A DNA stretch of 28,155 nt from an uncultured Eubacteriales bacterium (GTDB lineage: Bacteria; Bacillota; Clostridia; Peptostreptococcales; Anaerovoracaceae). How positions within the stretch are numbered: the first letter of the stretch is position 1; each line of letters starts with the position of its first letter. This document shows, in pieces, positions 7,305 to 14,947 of the stretch. Both the position numbers and the translations under genes were made by a program. The stretch is taken from NCBI GenBank assembly GCA_900551415.1, contig URWB01000012.1, positions 1 through 28,155 of the forward strand. Direction: 5' to 3'. The notes under the pieces were generated by a model. It saw only the letters and a program-made list of their open reading frames with translations. It was not told the DNA's origin and searched no databases.

Positions 7305-7530
7305 GAGGTGTGGGAAGGAAAAGAAAAATGCAAAGATTTTTTTTATTTGACTTAAAAAAGATAAAAAAACGTTCCTGAAAATTTCGATTTTAAAGGGGAA
7401 GCAGATCGTACGGCACGCAGAATCCGCACCGGCGATGCGGTTTATGACCGAAGCGTTTGATGAGGGCGGATTTTTGGAGCAGGGACCTTTACCTAGGCTG
7501 CATGAATGCGTGCTTCGCCTGGAAAAGTAA
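7305..7530 (+). pseudogene. Possible decayed gene tail (rightward)
   Basis: No intact gene lies between 7242 and 7730. One rightward frame stays open from about 7352 and ends at TAA 7528-7530. It has a protein-like tail (RHAESAPAMRFMTEAFDEGG, then FLEQGPLPRLHECVLRLEK) but no start codon or ribosome binding site. The upstream part (7320-7380) is A/T homopolymer-rich. It reads like the C-terminal remnant of a deleted gene that I do not recognise. Confidence 0.25.
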
Positions 7531-7537
7531 GGGTGAA

Positions 7538-7690
7538 TTACTTCTGCTTTGCGCGCAGCCAGCCCATCCAGATTACGAACGGCAGACTGACGAGGATCAT
7601 CGGCAGAGTTTCGTTGGATAAGGCAAAGAAAGAAATTTGCTTTGCTTTTACCGGAATATCTGATACAATAAAGGGGCAAGTTAATAGGGT
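7538..7690 (-). pseudogene. Possible decayed membrane-protein C-terminus (leftward)
   Basis: The reverse strand ends at a TAA (7540-7538) after a hydrophobic tail with a basic end (ILVSLPFVIWMGWLRAKQK), typical of the last transmembrane helix of a permease. The open frame runs back only to the tandem repeat near 7690 and has no start. Probably a truncated remnant; parent family not recognised. Confidence 0.28.
7642..7669 (+). promoter_or_regulatory. Candidate promoter for the RecG-like regulator
   Basis: TTGCTT (7642-7647), 16-bp spacer, TACAAT (7664-7669), pointing toward the gene at 7730. It lies just before the 13-bp tandem repeats, which would be in the 5' untranslated region. Confidence 0.4.
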
Positions 7691-7716
7691 AAGTTAATGG
7701 GGTAAGTTAAAGGAAA
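7678..7716 (+). repeat. Three tandem 13-bp repeats
   Basis: Units AAGTTAATAGGGT (7678-7690), AAGTTAATGGGGT (7691-7703) and the degenerate AAGTTAAAGGAAA (7704-7716), directly before the truncated regulator gene. The last copy has turned into an AAAGGA purine stretch. Units contain in-frame TAA stops that close the upstream frame. Confidence 0.75.
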
Positions 7717-7729
7717 AGAGATTATCATT

Positions 7730-8941
7730 TTGTGGATACCGGGCGGAAATAACCGGCCTTACAAGTGTCCCGTCGCTTTTCCAACAGAAAGAGCGGTAAA
7801 AGCGGAAAAAGCCTACTATATTCGAAAGATGTCCAACAGCATTCGGGCAAAGCAGATAGAAGAAAAAGAGTTGTTTATGTTGGCGAACAATCAGCCCTAT
7901 GATGATCGTCCAAATCCGGCAGCTAAAATAGAGGACTTGAAGTCCAGCTTGATCTCAGAATTTCTTTATGCGGTAAAAAGTGATCTGTATGAACGATCGC
8001 TTAGTCAACCGGTCGCTGAAACCGCTGCCTCTATGCGCCTAATTGGAGGACCTTTAGAATGGAGAAAGCCACTGAACGTAGGGTTGATGTTTTTTAATGA
8101 GCGCCCGGAGGATTTCTTTCCGTATACCCGTATTGAAGTGGTTGATAAGCCGGACCCAACCGGTATTGGCATGACAGAAAAGATATTTACAGGTCCTCTC
8201 AATCGTCAGCTGCGGGATGCACTTAGCTATATTAAAAATTACATTATTAAGGAAAAGGTGATCAAGATTTCTAATCAGGCAGAAGCCGTACGCATTTTTA
8301 ACTTGCCGTATGCGGCGGTAGAGGAAAGCCTGTCCAATGCTGTTTATCACAAGTCCTACCAAATTGGAGAACCGATCACGGTTACGGTCACGCCGGAGCG
8401 TATGGAAATCACCAGCCTGCCGGGGCCGGACCGGACGATCAGCAATGAGGATTTGATGAACCGCCGATTAGTTTCAAGGCGTTATCGAAACAGGAGAATC
8501 GGGGATTTTTTGAAAGAGCTGAAGCTGGTAGAGGGACGGAACACCGGAATTCCCACAATTCTCCATGCGATGGAAGCGAATGGCTCAGAATTGCCATTGT
8601 TTGAAACAGATGAAGATAGGACTTACTTCACAGTGATTTTACCTGTTCATAAGCAATTTCTCGTGCCGGAAACTGTCGATCCAAAGAAAAAACAGCGTCG
8701 CAGCCTGCCGGAGCTGAAAGAGCTTATCGTGATTACGCTAGCTGAAAGCGGAAACATTTCCACTTCGGGACTGGCGTCTAAGCTGGGATATACGAAAGTA
8801 ACTTCCACCTTATCGAAAGCGCTAAAAGAACTGATGGCAGAAGGAATCATTCAGTATTCAGAGCCGGAGAAAGTGCGTTCAAGAAACCAAAAACTGCAGC
8901 TTGCAAAGGAACAAAAAAAAGGAATGACAAGGAACTTCTAA
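7730..8941 (+). CDS. ATP-binding, HTH-containing regulator (RecG-like/AlbA family), N-terminal domain missing
   Basis: 403 residues beginning at TTG. It matches the C-terminal two thirds of the 'putative transcriptional regulator with HTH / ATP-dependent DNA helicase RecG-related' family. A conserved linker (WIPGGNNRPYKCPV, AYYIR) leads into a GHKL-type ATPase module (about 190-300, with LPYAAVEESLSNAVYHKSY and RYRNRRIGDFLKEL) and a C-terminal winged helix (about 325-390). The about 110-residue AlbA_2 (Schlafen-like) domain normally in front is absent: an in-frame TAA lies seven codons before the TTG, in the tandem repeat. The TTG has only a weak purine-rich site upstream. Either a functional short form or a 5'-truncated pseudogene. 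Despite database naming it has no helicase motor. Confidence 0.7.
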   Translation: MWIPGGNNRPYKCPVAFPTERAVKAEKAYYIRKMSNSIRAKQIEEKELFMLANNQPYDDRPNPAAKIEDLKSSLISEFLYAVKSDLYERSLSQPVAETAASMRLIGGPLEWRKPLNVGLMFFNERPEDFFPYTRIEVVDKPDPTGIGMTEKIFTGPLNRQLRDALSYIKNYIIKEKVIKISNQAEAVRIFNLPYAAVEESLSNAVYHKSYQIGEPITVTVTPERMEITSLPGPDRTISNEDLMNRRLVSRRYRNRRIGDFLKELKLVEGRNTGIPTILHAMEANGSELPLFETDEDRTYFTVILPVHKQFLVPETVDPKKKQRRSLPELKELIVITLAESGNISTSGLASKLGYTKVTSTLSKALKELMAEGIIQYSEPEKVRSRNQKLQLAKEQKKGMTRNF

Positions 8942-9180
8942 GAAAACACAGGACCTGCGGAAGCGGCGGCATAGTCAAGCTGCGCGTGCCGCGGGTCTTT
9001 TGCTGCGAATACGGGGTTCCACCGGAAATACAAGGTGATCGCGTTCCAGAGCCAGTAAATGCCGAACAGGATGTTCAGGTTTTGACAAGACGATACAGGA
9101 AATTCCACGGCTGTGACGGTCAAAATCCCAGTAACCGAAGTTGCCACCAATGTGCTTGATCTTAGAAACGGAGGCGTTTT
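8942..9180 (-). pseudogene. Possible decayed gene fragment in the gap before the flavoprotein
   Basis: The 297-bp gap 8942-9238 has no intact gene. A leftward frame (stop at 8940-8938) ends with a hydrophobic stretch, ILFGIYWLWNAITLYFRW, and a polar tail, resembling a membrane-protein C-terminus. An overlapping frame is also open, so this is weak. There is no ribosome binding site for either. Confidence 0.2.
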
Positions 9181-9183
9181 TTC

Positions 9184-9212
9184 TTGCGAAGCAGGGCGGG
9201 ATATATTATAAT
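9184..9212 (+). promoter_or_regulatory. Promoter of the flavoprotein gene
   Basis: TTGCGA (9184-9189), 17-bp spacer, perfect TATAAT (9207-9212), with the start codon 26 bp downstream. Confidence 0.7.
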
Positions 9213-9238
9213 AAAAAAATCAGGGCTGAGAGGTGAAC

Positions 9239-10294
9239 ATGGAACAAAAGACAGAGTTTGAGGTTATCATCGTCGGGGCAGGCCCATCTGGGCTGGCGGC
9301 GGCATTGACGCTGCTTGAGGAAGGTATTTCAGACATTATCGTAATGGAGCGATTCGCATTTCCGCGCTACAAGTGCTGCGCCGGATATATTACCGGAAAG
9401 ACGAAAGCGGTCTATGAGACTTTCGGATTAAATATTGAAGAGGCACATTACAGTCTGATAAAGGAGTTTAACATTTTTTACAGGCTGAAAAAAAGACAGA
9501 CGATTGCCAATCAATTTTTATACACAAATCGCATGATTGATCGGGTAGAACTGGACAACGCCTTTGCAGAGCTTGCAAAATCAAAGGGCATCCGAATAAA
9601 AGAGAATACGACTATCTCGGAGCATGATGCAGACAAAAAAGAACTGAAACTTTCCAACGGTGAAAGGCTTACATATCAAAAGATTATTTTTGCAGATGGA
9701 ACGAGCGGATTCGGAAGCCGTCTGCAGCCAGATCGCAAAAAGAATATTGCCATGCAGCTTGTTTTCCCACACGTTGCGCCCGAAGAGATTCAGATTCATT
9801 TCGGTATGACAAAGCGCGGGTACGGGTGGGTCAGCTCTTATGGTGGTTTTACCAATGTCGGACTGACGGATGTTTTTGACAAATCAGTAAACTATCATGA
9901 GGTTTTTGCGGATTTCATGAAGAAACTCGGATTGCAGGCGGATATGAGCAGGCTGCGCGGAGCTTTCACGCCGATGGAAATCGGCGAAGGGAAAGTCGGT
10001 GAAGATGTTTACTTCGTCGGTGATGCGGTCGGCGCCTGTGACCCCATGACGTTATCGGGTCTTCGATATAGCCTTGACAGCGGGAGACTTTGCGCAGAGG
10101 CGATTGCGAGAAAAGATGACTGCCTGTATTTTGCATGTATTCGCAAAATGAAGAAAAAATTTGCACTGATGCGTGCCTTGCAAAAGATTTTTTATCTGAA
10201 ATTCTGTCAGGTTTGTGTATTCGACATCGGCTGCAGGTGCTGCCACCGCATGATTGCGTATGTATTTAATCAATTTTTTGTGAACAAGAAATAA
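9239..10294 (+). CDS. FAD-dependent oxidoreductase, geranylgeranyl reductase family
   Basis: 351 residues with an N-terminal Rossmann dinucleotide motif VGAGPSGLAAA (about 12-22). It has the family's R-Y-K-C-C-A-G-Y substrate-side motif (about 41-48) and the second FAD motif VYFVGDAVGACDPMTLSG (about 255-272). The C-terminal tail is Cys-rich. The ATG at 9239 is preferred over a GTG at 9233 because that GTG overlaps the AGAGGTG ribosome binding site. Relatives reduce isoprenoid or other unsaturated lipids, or act as generic flavoprotein dehydrogenases. The substrate here is unknown and the gene stands alone. Confidence 0.82.
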   Translation: MEQKTEFEVIIVGAGPSGLAAALTLLEEGISDIIVMERFAFPRYKCCAGYITGKTKAVYETFGLNIEEAHYSLIKEFNIFYRLKKRQTIANQFLYTNRMIDRVELDNAFAELAKSKGIRIKENTTISEHDADKKELKLSNGERLTYQKIIFADGTSGFGSRLQPDRKKNIAMQLVFPHVAPEEIQIHFGMTKRGYGWVSSYGGFTNVGLTDVFDKSVNYHEVFADFMKKLGLQADMSRLRGAFTPMEIGEGKVGEDVYFVGDAVGACDPMTLSGLRYSLDSGRLCAEAIARKDDCLYFACIRKMKKKFALMRALQKIFYLKFCQVCVFDIGCRCCHRMIAYVFNQFFVNKK

Positions 10295-10297
10295 AAT

Positions 10298-10351
10298 TAC
10301 ATTTTTATGTCCTTAAAAGTGTGGGTGGAATACATTTTTATGTCCTTAAAA
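10298..10351 (+). repeat. 21-bp direct repeat, two exact copies 33 bp apart
   Basis: Identical 21-mers at 10298-10318 and 10331-10351 (TACATTTTTATG... ending CCTTAAAA), separated by 12 bp, between the flavoprotein stop and the prfB promoter. Otherwise the 288-bp gap 10295-10582 holds only the candidate promoter and no supported gene. Confidence 0.85.
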
Positions 10352-10354
10352 ATG

Positions 10355-10383
10355 CTGACGGCTGTTTTAAAAACGGCTATACT
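10355..10383 (+). promoter_or_regulatory. Candidate promoter for prfB
   Basis: CTGACG (10355-10360), 17-bp spacer, TATACT (10378-10383), leaving an about 190-nt 5' untranslated region before prfB. Confidence 0.45.
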
Positions 10384-10582
10384 AAGCGTATGGAGAGACA
10401 AAAGCGCGCATAACGCAATCTGCGATTTCTATGCGCACATGGCGCGCAACCGTGAGCGCCGCTTCACAAGGTGCTTTCGTCGCTATTTCGGAAACATCGC
10501 ACAGCGATATTTTCATGCATAATTAATAAGGAGGCTGCAAACGCGGCTAGCAAATACAGAATTTAAGAAAAGGAGTGAGACG

Positions 10583-11714
10583 ATGATACAACTGGACAGT
10601 ATCAGGGGGATGCTTCCGTCGCTTGCGGAAACGCTCAAAGAAGTCGGTGACTCTCTTTGACCTCGCAAGACTGAGAGAAGAATTAGAACGAGCGAACCGG
10701 GAGATCGAACAACCGGACTTTTGGAACAATTTAGAGTATGCCCAAAAGGTCATGAAAGAAAAAAAGACCATGGAGGCGACGATCGAGAACTACGAAAGTC
10801 TCGAAAAATCGCTCAGCGATATCGGCGAGATGATCGAGCTGACCGAGATGGAGGAGGCGAGCGGCGCTTCAGCGGAGGAGCTTGCCGAAATGGCCGCGGG
10901 CATCGAAGCAGACTATGCGGATTTTGAGAAAAAGCTGGAAGACCTGAGGCTCAAGACCTTACTGACCGGCAAGTATGACCACTGCGGCGCGATTTTGTCC
11001 GTTCACGCGGGCGCCGGTGGCGTCGATGCGATGGACTGGGCATCCATGCTGCTCAGAATGTACACACGCTGGTGCGAAAAGAAGGGCTACAGCGTGAAGA
11101 TGCTCGACCTGCAGGACGATACCGAGGCCGGCATCAAGAGTGCGACCCTTTTGGTTGAAGGCGAGAACGCCTACGGCTATCTGAAGAATGAAAAAGGCGT
11201 GCATCGTCTGGTGCGGATTTCTCCATTCAATGCGGCGGGAAAACGTCAGACTTCGTTCGCGTTGATTGAAGTCGTGCCGGAGCTGGATGAGGATATTACT
11301 GTGGAAATCAATCCGGAGGATCTGCGGATCGACACCTACCGCAGCAGCGGCGCGGGCGGTCAGCACGTCAACAAGACGGACTCAGCGATCCGTATCACAC
11401 ATCTTCCGACCAATATCGTCGTCACTTGCCAAAATGAACGCAGCCAGCACCAGAACAAGGAAATGGCGATGAAGATTTTGACGGCGCGTCTGACTGAGCT
11501 TGCGGAGCAGGAACACAAGGAGAACCTCGCCGAGCTCAAGGGCGACTATATGATGAACGCCTGGGGTTCACAGATCCGTTCCTACGTCCTGCAGCCGTAC
11601 ACGATGGTCAAGGATAACCGGACCGGCGCGGAAACCGCGAACGTCAATGCCGTTTTGGACGGCGATCTTGACTATTTCATCAATGCCAAGCTCAAGCAGC
11701 GTGAAGAAGCGTAG
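10583..11714 (+). CDS. prfB: Peptide chain release factor 2, with programmed +1 frameshift
   Basis: RF2 terminates translation at UGA and UAA. The ATG at 10583 follows AAAAGGAG. Codons 1-25 (MIQLDSIRGMLPSLAETLKE, VGDSL) end in CTT, then an in-frame TGA as codon 26. A +1 shift continues at GAC (10659) for 351 more codons, giving 376 residues. The main part shows the SPF codon-recognition motif (VRISPFNAAGKRQTSF) and the GGQ peptidyl-hydrolysis loop (SSGAGGQHVNKTDSAIRITH). Calling the gene only from 10623 would lose the true N-terminus. 202 bp upstream of tex. Confidence 0.95.
10646..10661 (+). promoter_or_regulatory. RF2 autoregulatory +1 frameshift site
   Basis: Slippery CTT followed by TGA C (10655-10661), at the same codon position (26) as in E. 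coli. An internal Shine-Dalgarno-like GGTGA lies 4 nt upstream. It is weaker and one base further away than the E. coli AGGGGG. Low RF2 slows UGA decoding and favours the shift. Confidence 0.85.
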
Positions 11715-11916
11715 CGGATACGGAGGGCGCTGTAACACGAAGCCCTGCGGACATCTGCAGCTGCCGAAGGCGATCGACTTGTAGTAACCGTCCAGAAAGA
11801 GTTCGCGGGAGCAGGCATAGGCCATTGCGGTCGCGTTCCAGCCGTGCGTGCGGCTGCGCGCGAGCAATCCGCAAGAAAAATACAAACACAAACACAGATA
11901 GAAAAGGAAACCATAT
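11715..11916. other. 202-bp gap between prfB and tex without a supported gene
   Basis: GC-rich and coding-like on the reverse strand (a fragment reading HGWNATAMAYACSRELFLDG), but the frame has no start or ribosome binding site and runs into prfB antisense. Possibly a gene remnant. The last 35 bp, A-rich with AAAAGGAAA, form the tex ribosome binding region. Confidence 0.3.
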
Positions 11917-14097
11917 ATGGATATTATCGCAAAACTGGCAGAAGAATTTCACATTCGCACCGCGCAGGTGGAACAAACCGTAGCACTCATCGATGAAGGA
12001 AACACCATTCCGTTCATCGCCAGATACCGCAAGGAGGTCACCGGCGGACTCAGCGACGTGGTGCTGCGTGATCTGGACGAACGCCTCAAATATCTGCGGA
12101 ATCTCGAGGAACGCAAGGAAGAAGTGCTGCGTCTGATTGAAGAACAGGGCAAGCTGACGGAGGAACTCAAAGCGGAAATCGAAAAGGCAGAGGTGCTGCA
12201 GCGTGTCGAGGATTTATACAAACCGTTCAAGCAAAAGAAGGCGACACGTGCCTCCAAGGCCAAGGAAAAGGGACTGGAACCACTGGCTATGATCCTTTAC
12301 GCGCAGCAGCTGACCGATGGCGCGCCGGAGGACGCGGCAGCGCCGTTTGTAGATCCGGAGAAAGAAGTCCATACGCCGCAGGAAGCGCTGGCAGGTGCTT
12401 GTGATATCATCGCGGAAATGATCGCTGACGATCCGGAGATCACGAAGGATGTCAGAGCCAAAACGCTTGCGATCGCGACCCTTGTCACCGAGGCGGTCGA
12501 TCCGGAGGAAAAGACCGTCTACGAGATGTATTATGACCGCGCGGAGGCTTTGGCGAAGATTCCGAACCATCGCGTGCTGGCGATCAACCGCGGCGAAAAA
12601 GAAAAAAAGCTGAAGGTTAAGCTTTCCTTAGAGACCGAGAAGATCCACGAATTGATCGCGGCATCCGTCATCCGGAACGAAAAAAGCATCTTTTACGAGA
12701 TGCTGCAAGGCACCATTGCCGATGCCTACAAACGGCTGATGGCACCATCCATCGAGCGTGAGATGCGCAATCTGCTGACGGAACGCGCAGAGGCGGAGGC
12801 CGTCAAGATTTTCGCGAAGAATACGGAGAGCCTGCTGATGACGCCGCCGGTGCGCGGTAAGAAGGTCATCGCGATCGACCCGGGCTATCGGACCGGCTGC
12901 AAGGTGGCGGTGCTCGACGAAACAGGCAAGCTCAAGGCATATACGACGGTTTATCCGACCGAGCCGAAGAAGGATGTCGCGGGTACCGAGGCGACACTCA
13001 AAAAGATTGTCGAAAAGTTCCATACGGACATCATCGTGGTCGGCAACGGAACGGCTTCGCGCGAGACCGAAGAAGTGGTCGCAAACTTCATTAAAAAGAA
13101 CGGTTACGATATCCAATATACGATCGTCAACGAAGCGGGCGCGTCGGTCTACTCCGCCTCCAAACTGGCGACAGAGGAATATCCGGATCTGGATGTGACG
13201 ACTCGCGGCGCGATGTCGCTGGGACGACGGCTGCAGGACCCGCTGGCGGAGCTGGTCAAGATCGACCCGAAGAGCATCGGTGTCGGCCAGTATCAGCATG
13301 ACATTAACCAAAAGCTACTGGAAGGCGCGCTGACGAATGTGGTCGAGGACTGCGTGAACCGCGTCGGCGTGGATCTGAATACGGCATCGCCGTCACTGCT
13401 TTCGTATATCGCGGGCGTGAACATGGGCATTGCCAAGAATATCGTCAAATACAGAGAAGAAAACGGCAAATTCACCGACCGTAAGCAGCTGATGCAGGTG
13501 CCGAAGCTCGGAGAAAAGGCATTCAATCAGTGCGCCGGATTCCTGCGCATCACAGGCGGCAAGAATCCGCTGGACGCGACTTCGGTACACCCAGAATCCT
13601 ATGGCGCGGCGCAGGCCATGATGGAAAAGCTCGGCGTGGAGGCTGACGCGATCCAGCACGGCGGCGATAAGGACATGGAAAAAAAGATCAAAAAGGCTTA
13701 TCCGGCGAAGTCGCTGACACAGAGCATTGCCGCTATGGCAGGCGATCTGGGCGTCGGTGCGCTGACGCTGACCGACATCATTGAGGAAATGAAAAAACCG
13801 GCGCGCGACCCGCGTGAGGACGCGCCGCCAGTCGTGTTCCGCGGCGATGTCAAGCAGTTTGAGGATCTGAAAATCGACATGGAGATGACCGGAACGGTCA
13901 GAAACGTCGTGGACTTCGGCGCGTTTGTCGATATCGGTGTTAAAAACGATGGCCTGGTGCATATATCGCAATTAAGCGATAAGTTTGTCAAACACCCGAT
14001 GGACGTGGTTTCAGTCGGCGATACGGTCAAGGTCAAGATCATTTCCATTGACTACGACAAGCACCGCGTCGGCCTGACGATGAAAGGATTGAATTAA
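11917..14097 (+). CDS. tex: Tex-family RNA-binding protein with C-terminal S1 domain
   Basis: 726 residues, the normal length. Order: Tex N-terminal helical region (about 1-185, with TIPFIARYRKEVTGGLSD and VEDLYKPFKQKKATRA), central domain, YqgF/RNase H-like fold (about 315-440, opening VIAIDPGYRTGCKVAVLD), helix-hairpin-helix modules (about 485-560, with VGVDLNTASPSLLSYIAGVN) and an S1 domain (about 648-720, ending HRVGLTMKGL). Tex-type proteins bind nucleic acid and act as transcription-associated factors. AAAAGGAAA precedes the ATG, and the HAD gene follows after 3 bp. Confidence 0.95.
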   Translation: MDIIAKLAEEFHIRTAQVEQTVALIDEGNTIPFIARYRKEVTGGLSDVVLRDLDERLKYLRNLEERKEEVLRLIEEQGKLTEELKAEIEKAEVLQRVEDLYKPFKQKKATRASKAKEKGLEPLAMILYAQQLTDGAPEDAAAPFVDPEKEVHTPQEALAGACDIIAEMIADDPEITKDVRAKTLAIATLVTEAVDPEEKTVYEMYYDRAEALAKIPNHRVLAINRGEKEKKLKVKLSLETEKIHELIAASVIRNEKSIFYEMLQGTIADAYKRLMAPSIEREMRNLLTERAEAEAVKIFAKNTESLLMTPPVRGKKVIAIDPGYRTGCKVAVLDETGKLKAYTTVYPTEPKKDVAGTEATLKKIVEKFHTDIIVVGNGTASRETEEVVANFIKKNGYDIQYTIVNEAGASVYSASKLATEEYPDLDVTTRGAMSLGRRLQDPLAELVKIDPKSIGVGQYQHDINQKLLEGALTNVVEDCVNRVGVDLNTASPSLLSYIAGVNMGIAKNIVKYREENGKFTDRKQLMQVPKLGEKAFNQCAGFLRITGGKNPLDATSVHPESYGAAQAMMEKLGVEADAIQHGGDKDMEKKIKKAYPAKSLTQSIAAMAGDLGVGALTLTDIIEEMKKPARDPREDAPPVVFRGDVKQFEDLKIDMEMTGTVRNVVDFGAFVDIGVKNDGLVHISQLSDKFVKHPMDVVSVGDTVKVKIISIDYDKHRVGLTMKGLN

Positions 14098-14100
14098 AGC

Positions 14101-14793
14101 ATGAGCAAGATTACAACGATTTTATTCGATTTTGACGGGACGCTGGTCAACACGAACGATGTCATCATTGCGTCGTGGCAGCATACTTACCGTCACTATA
14201 CGGGCAAGGAAGAAAGCCTCGAGAAGATCACGGCATGCTTCGGCGAGCCGCTGCTTCTGACGATGGCAAGAGAGTTTCCGGCGATCGATCCGGAGGAATC
14301 CGCCGGAGTCTACCGCACGTTCCAGCAGGAAAATGCAGACGAGCTGGTGACGATTTTCCCGGGGATTCTGGATATGCTGCGGGATTTGAAAAACGCAGGC
14401 TACCGGCTGGCGATCGTGACCTCCAGGACCAGAGAGTCGGCACAGCGCTATATGGACATGTTTGGCATTGCATCGTATTTTGACGATATGGTGTCCTGTG
14501 AGGATACGAACGTACATAAGCCGAATCCGGAGCCGATCCTGTTGTGCATGCAGAAGCTGGGCGTTTCGCGTGAGGACTGTATCATGATCGGGGACAGTCC
14601 GTTTGATATCAAGTGCGCGAATAATGCAGGTGTTTTGAGCGTATTGGTGGCGTGGAGGATCACCGGCAGCGGTGCGCCGGAGGTTGCGGACGCAAAATGG
14701 GATTACGAAATCGCGGAACCTGCAGATCTTTTGACGTTGCTGGTGCGGATTAACTGTGCCGAACAGCCGCACGCGGCCATGGCCGCACTTTGA
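14101..14793 (+). CDS. HAD-superfamily phosphatase (PpaX/Gph-like)
   Basis: 230 residues with a complete HAD motif set: motif I DFDGTLVNT (catalytic Asp about 10), motif II TSR after VxIVTS, motif III lysine in HKPNPEP and motif IV IMIGDSPFDI. The helical cap between motifs I and II is the type seen in pyrophosphatase PpaX and phosphoglycolate phosphatase. It starts 3 bp after tex, so the two are likely cotranscribed. The C-terminus is somewhat longer than in PpaX (about 216). Substrate not determinable. Confidence 0.85.
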   Translation: MSKITTILFDFDGTLVNTNDVIIASWQHTYRHYTGKEESLEKITACFGEPLLLTMAREFPAIDPEESAGVYRTFQQENADELVTIFPGILDMLRDLKNAGYRLAIVTSRTRESAQRYMDMFGIASYFDDMVSCEDTNVHKPNPEPILLCMQKLGVSREDCIMIGDSPFDIKCANNAGVLSVLVAWRITGSGAPEVADAKWDYEIAEPADLLTLLVRINCAEQPHAAMAAL

Positions 14794-14947
14794 TCGTACA
14801 CTGTCCCTGCGGCGATGAGACAGCGCGGTCAGGAGAGAAACCGGCGCAGCTTTGCCGCGGCCGGACGCTTCCAATGATGTGATGACGAAGGAGACAGCGC
14901 GGCGATGAATCTGCGCGCGGCGAGATTCGGCAGATGGGAGATAAACA

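Noticed and set aside
7260..7679. 139-codon leftward open frame
   Set aside because: No ribosome binding site, low-complexity Phe/Ser/Lys content from A/T runs, and it overlaps the promoter of the decarboxylase operon.
10307..10522. 71-codon rightward open frame between the flavoprotein and prfB
   Set aside because: Starts inside the 21-bp repeat, no ribosome binding site, Arg-rich composition typical of chance GC-rich sequence.
12628..13311. 227-codon reverse-strand frame inside tex, and similar long antisense frames inside addB, lysS and the racemase gene
   Set aside because: They lie fully opposite strongly conserved genes and show shadow composition (His/Arg/Asp-rich) without recognisable motifs.
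14794..14947. Possible small gene between the HAD phosphatase and addB
   Set aside because: Short open stretches only, none with a start and ribosome binding site; GC-rich spacer.
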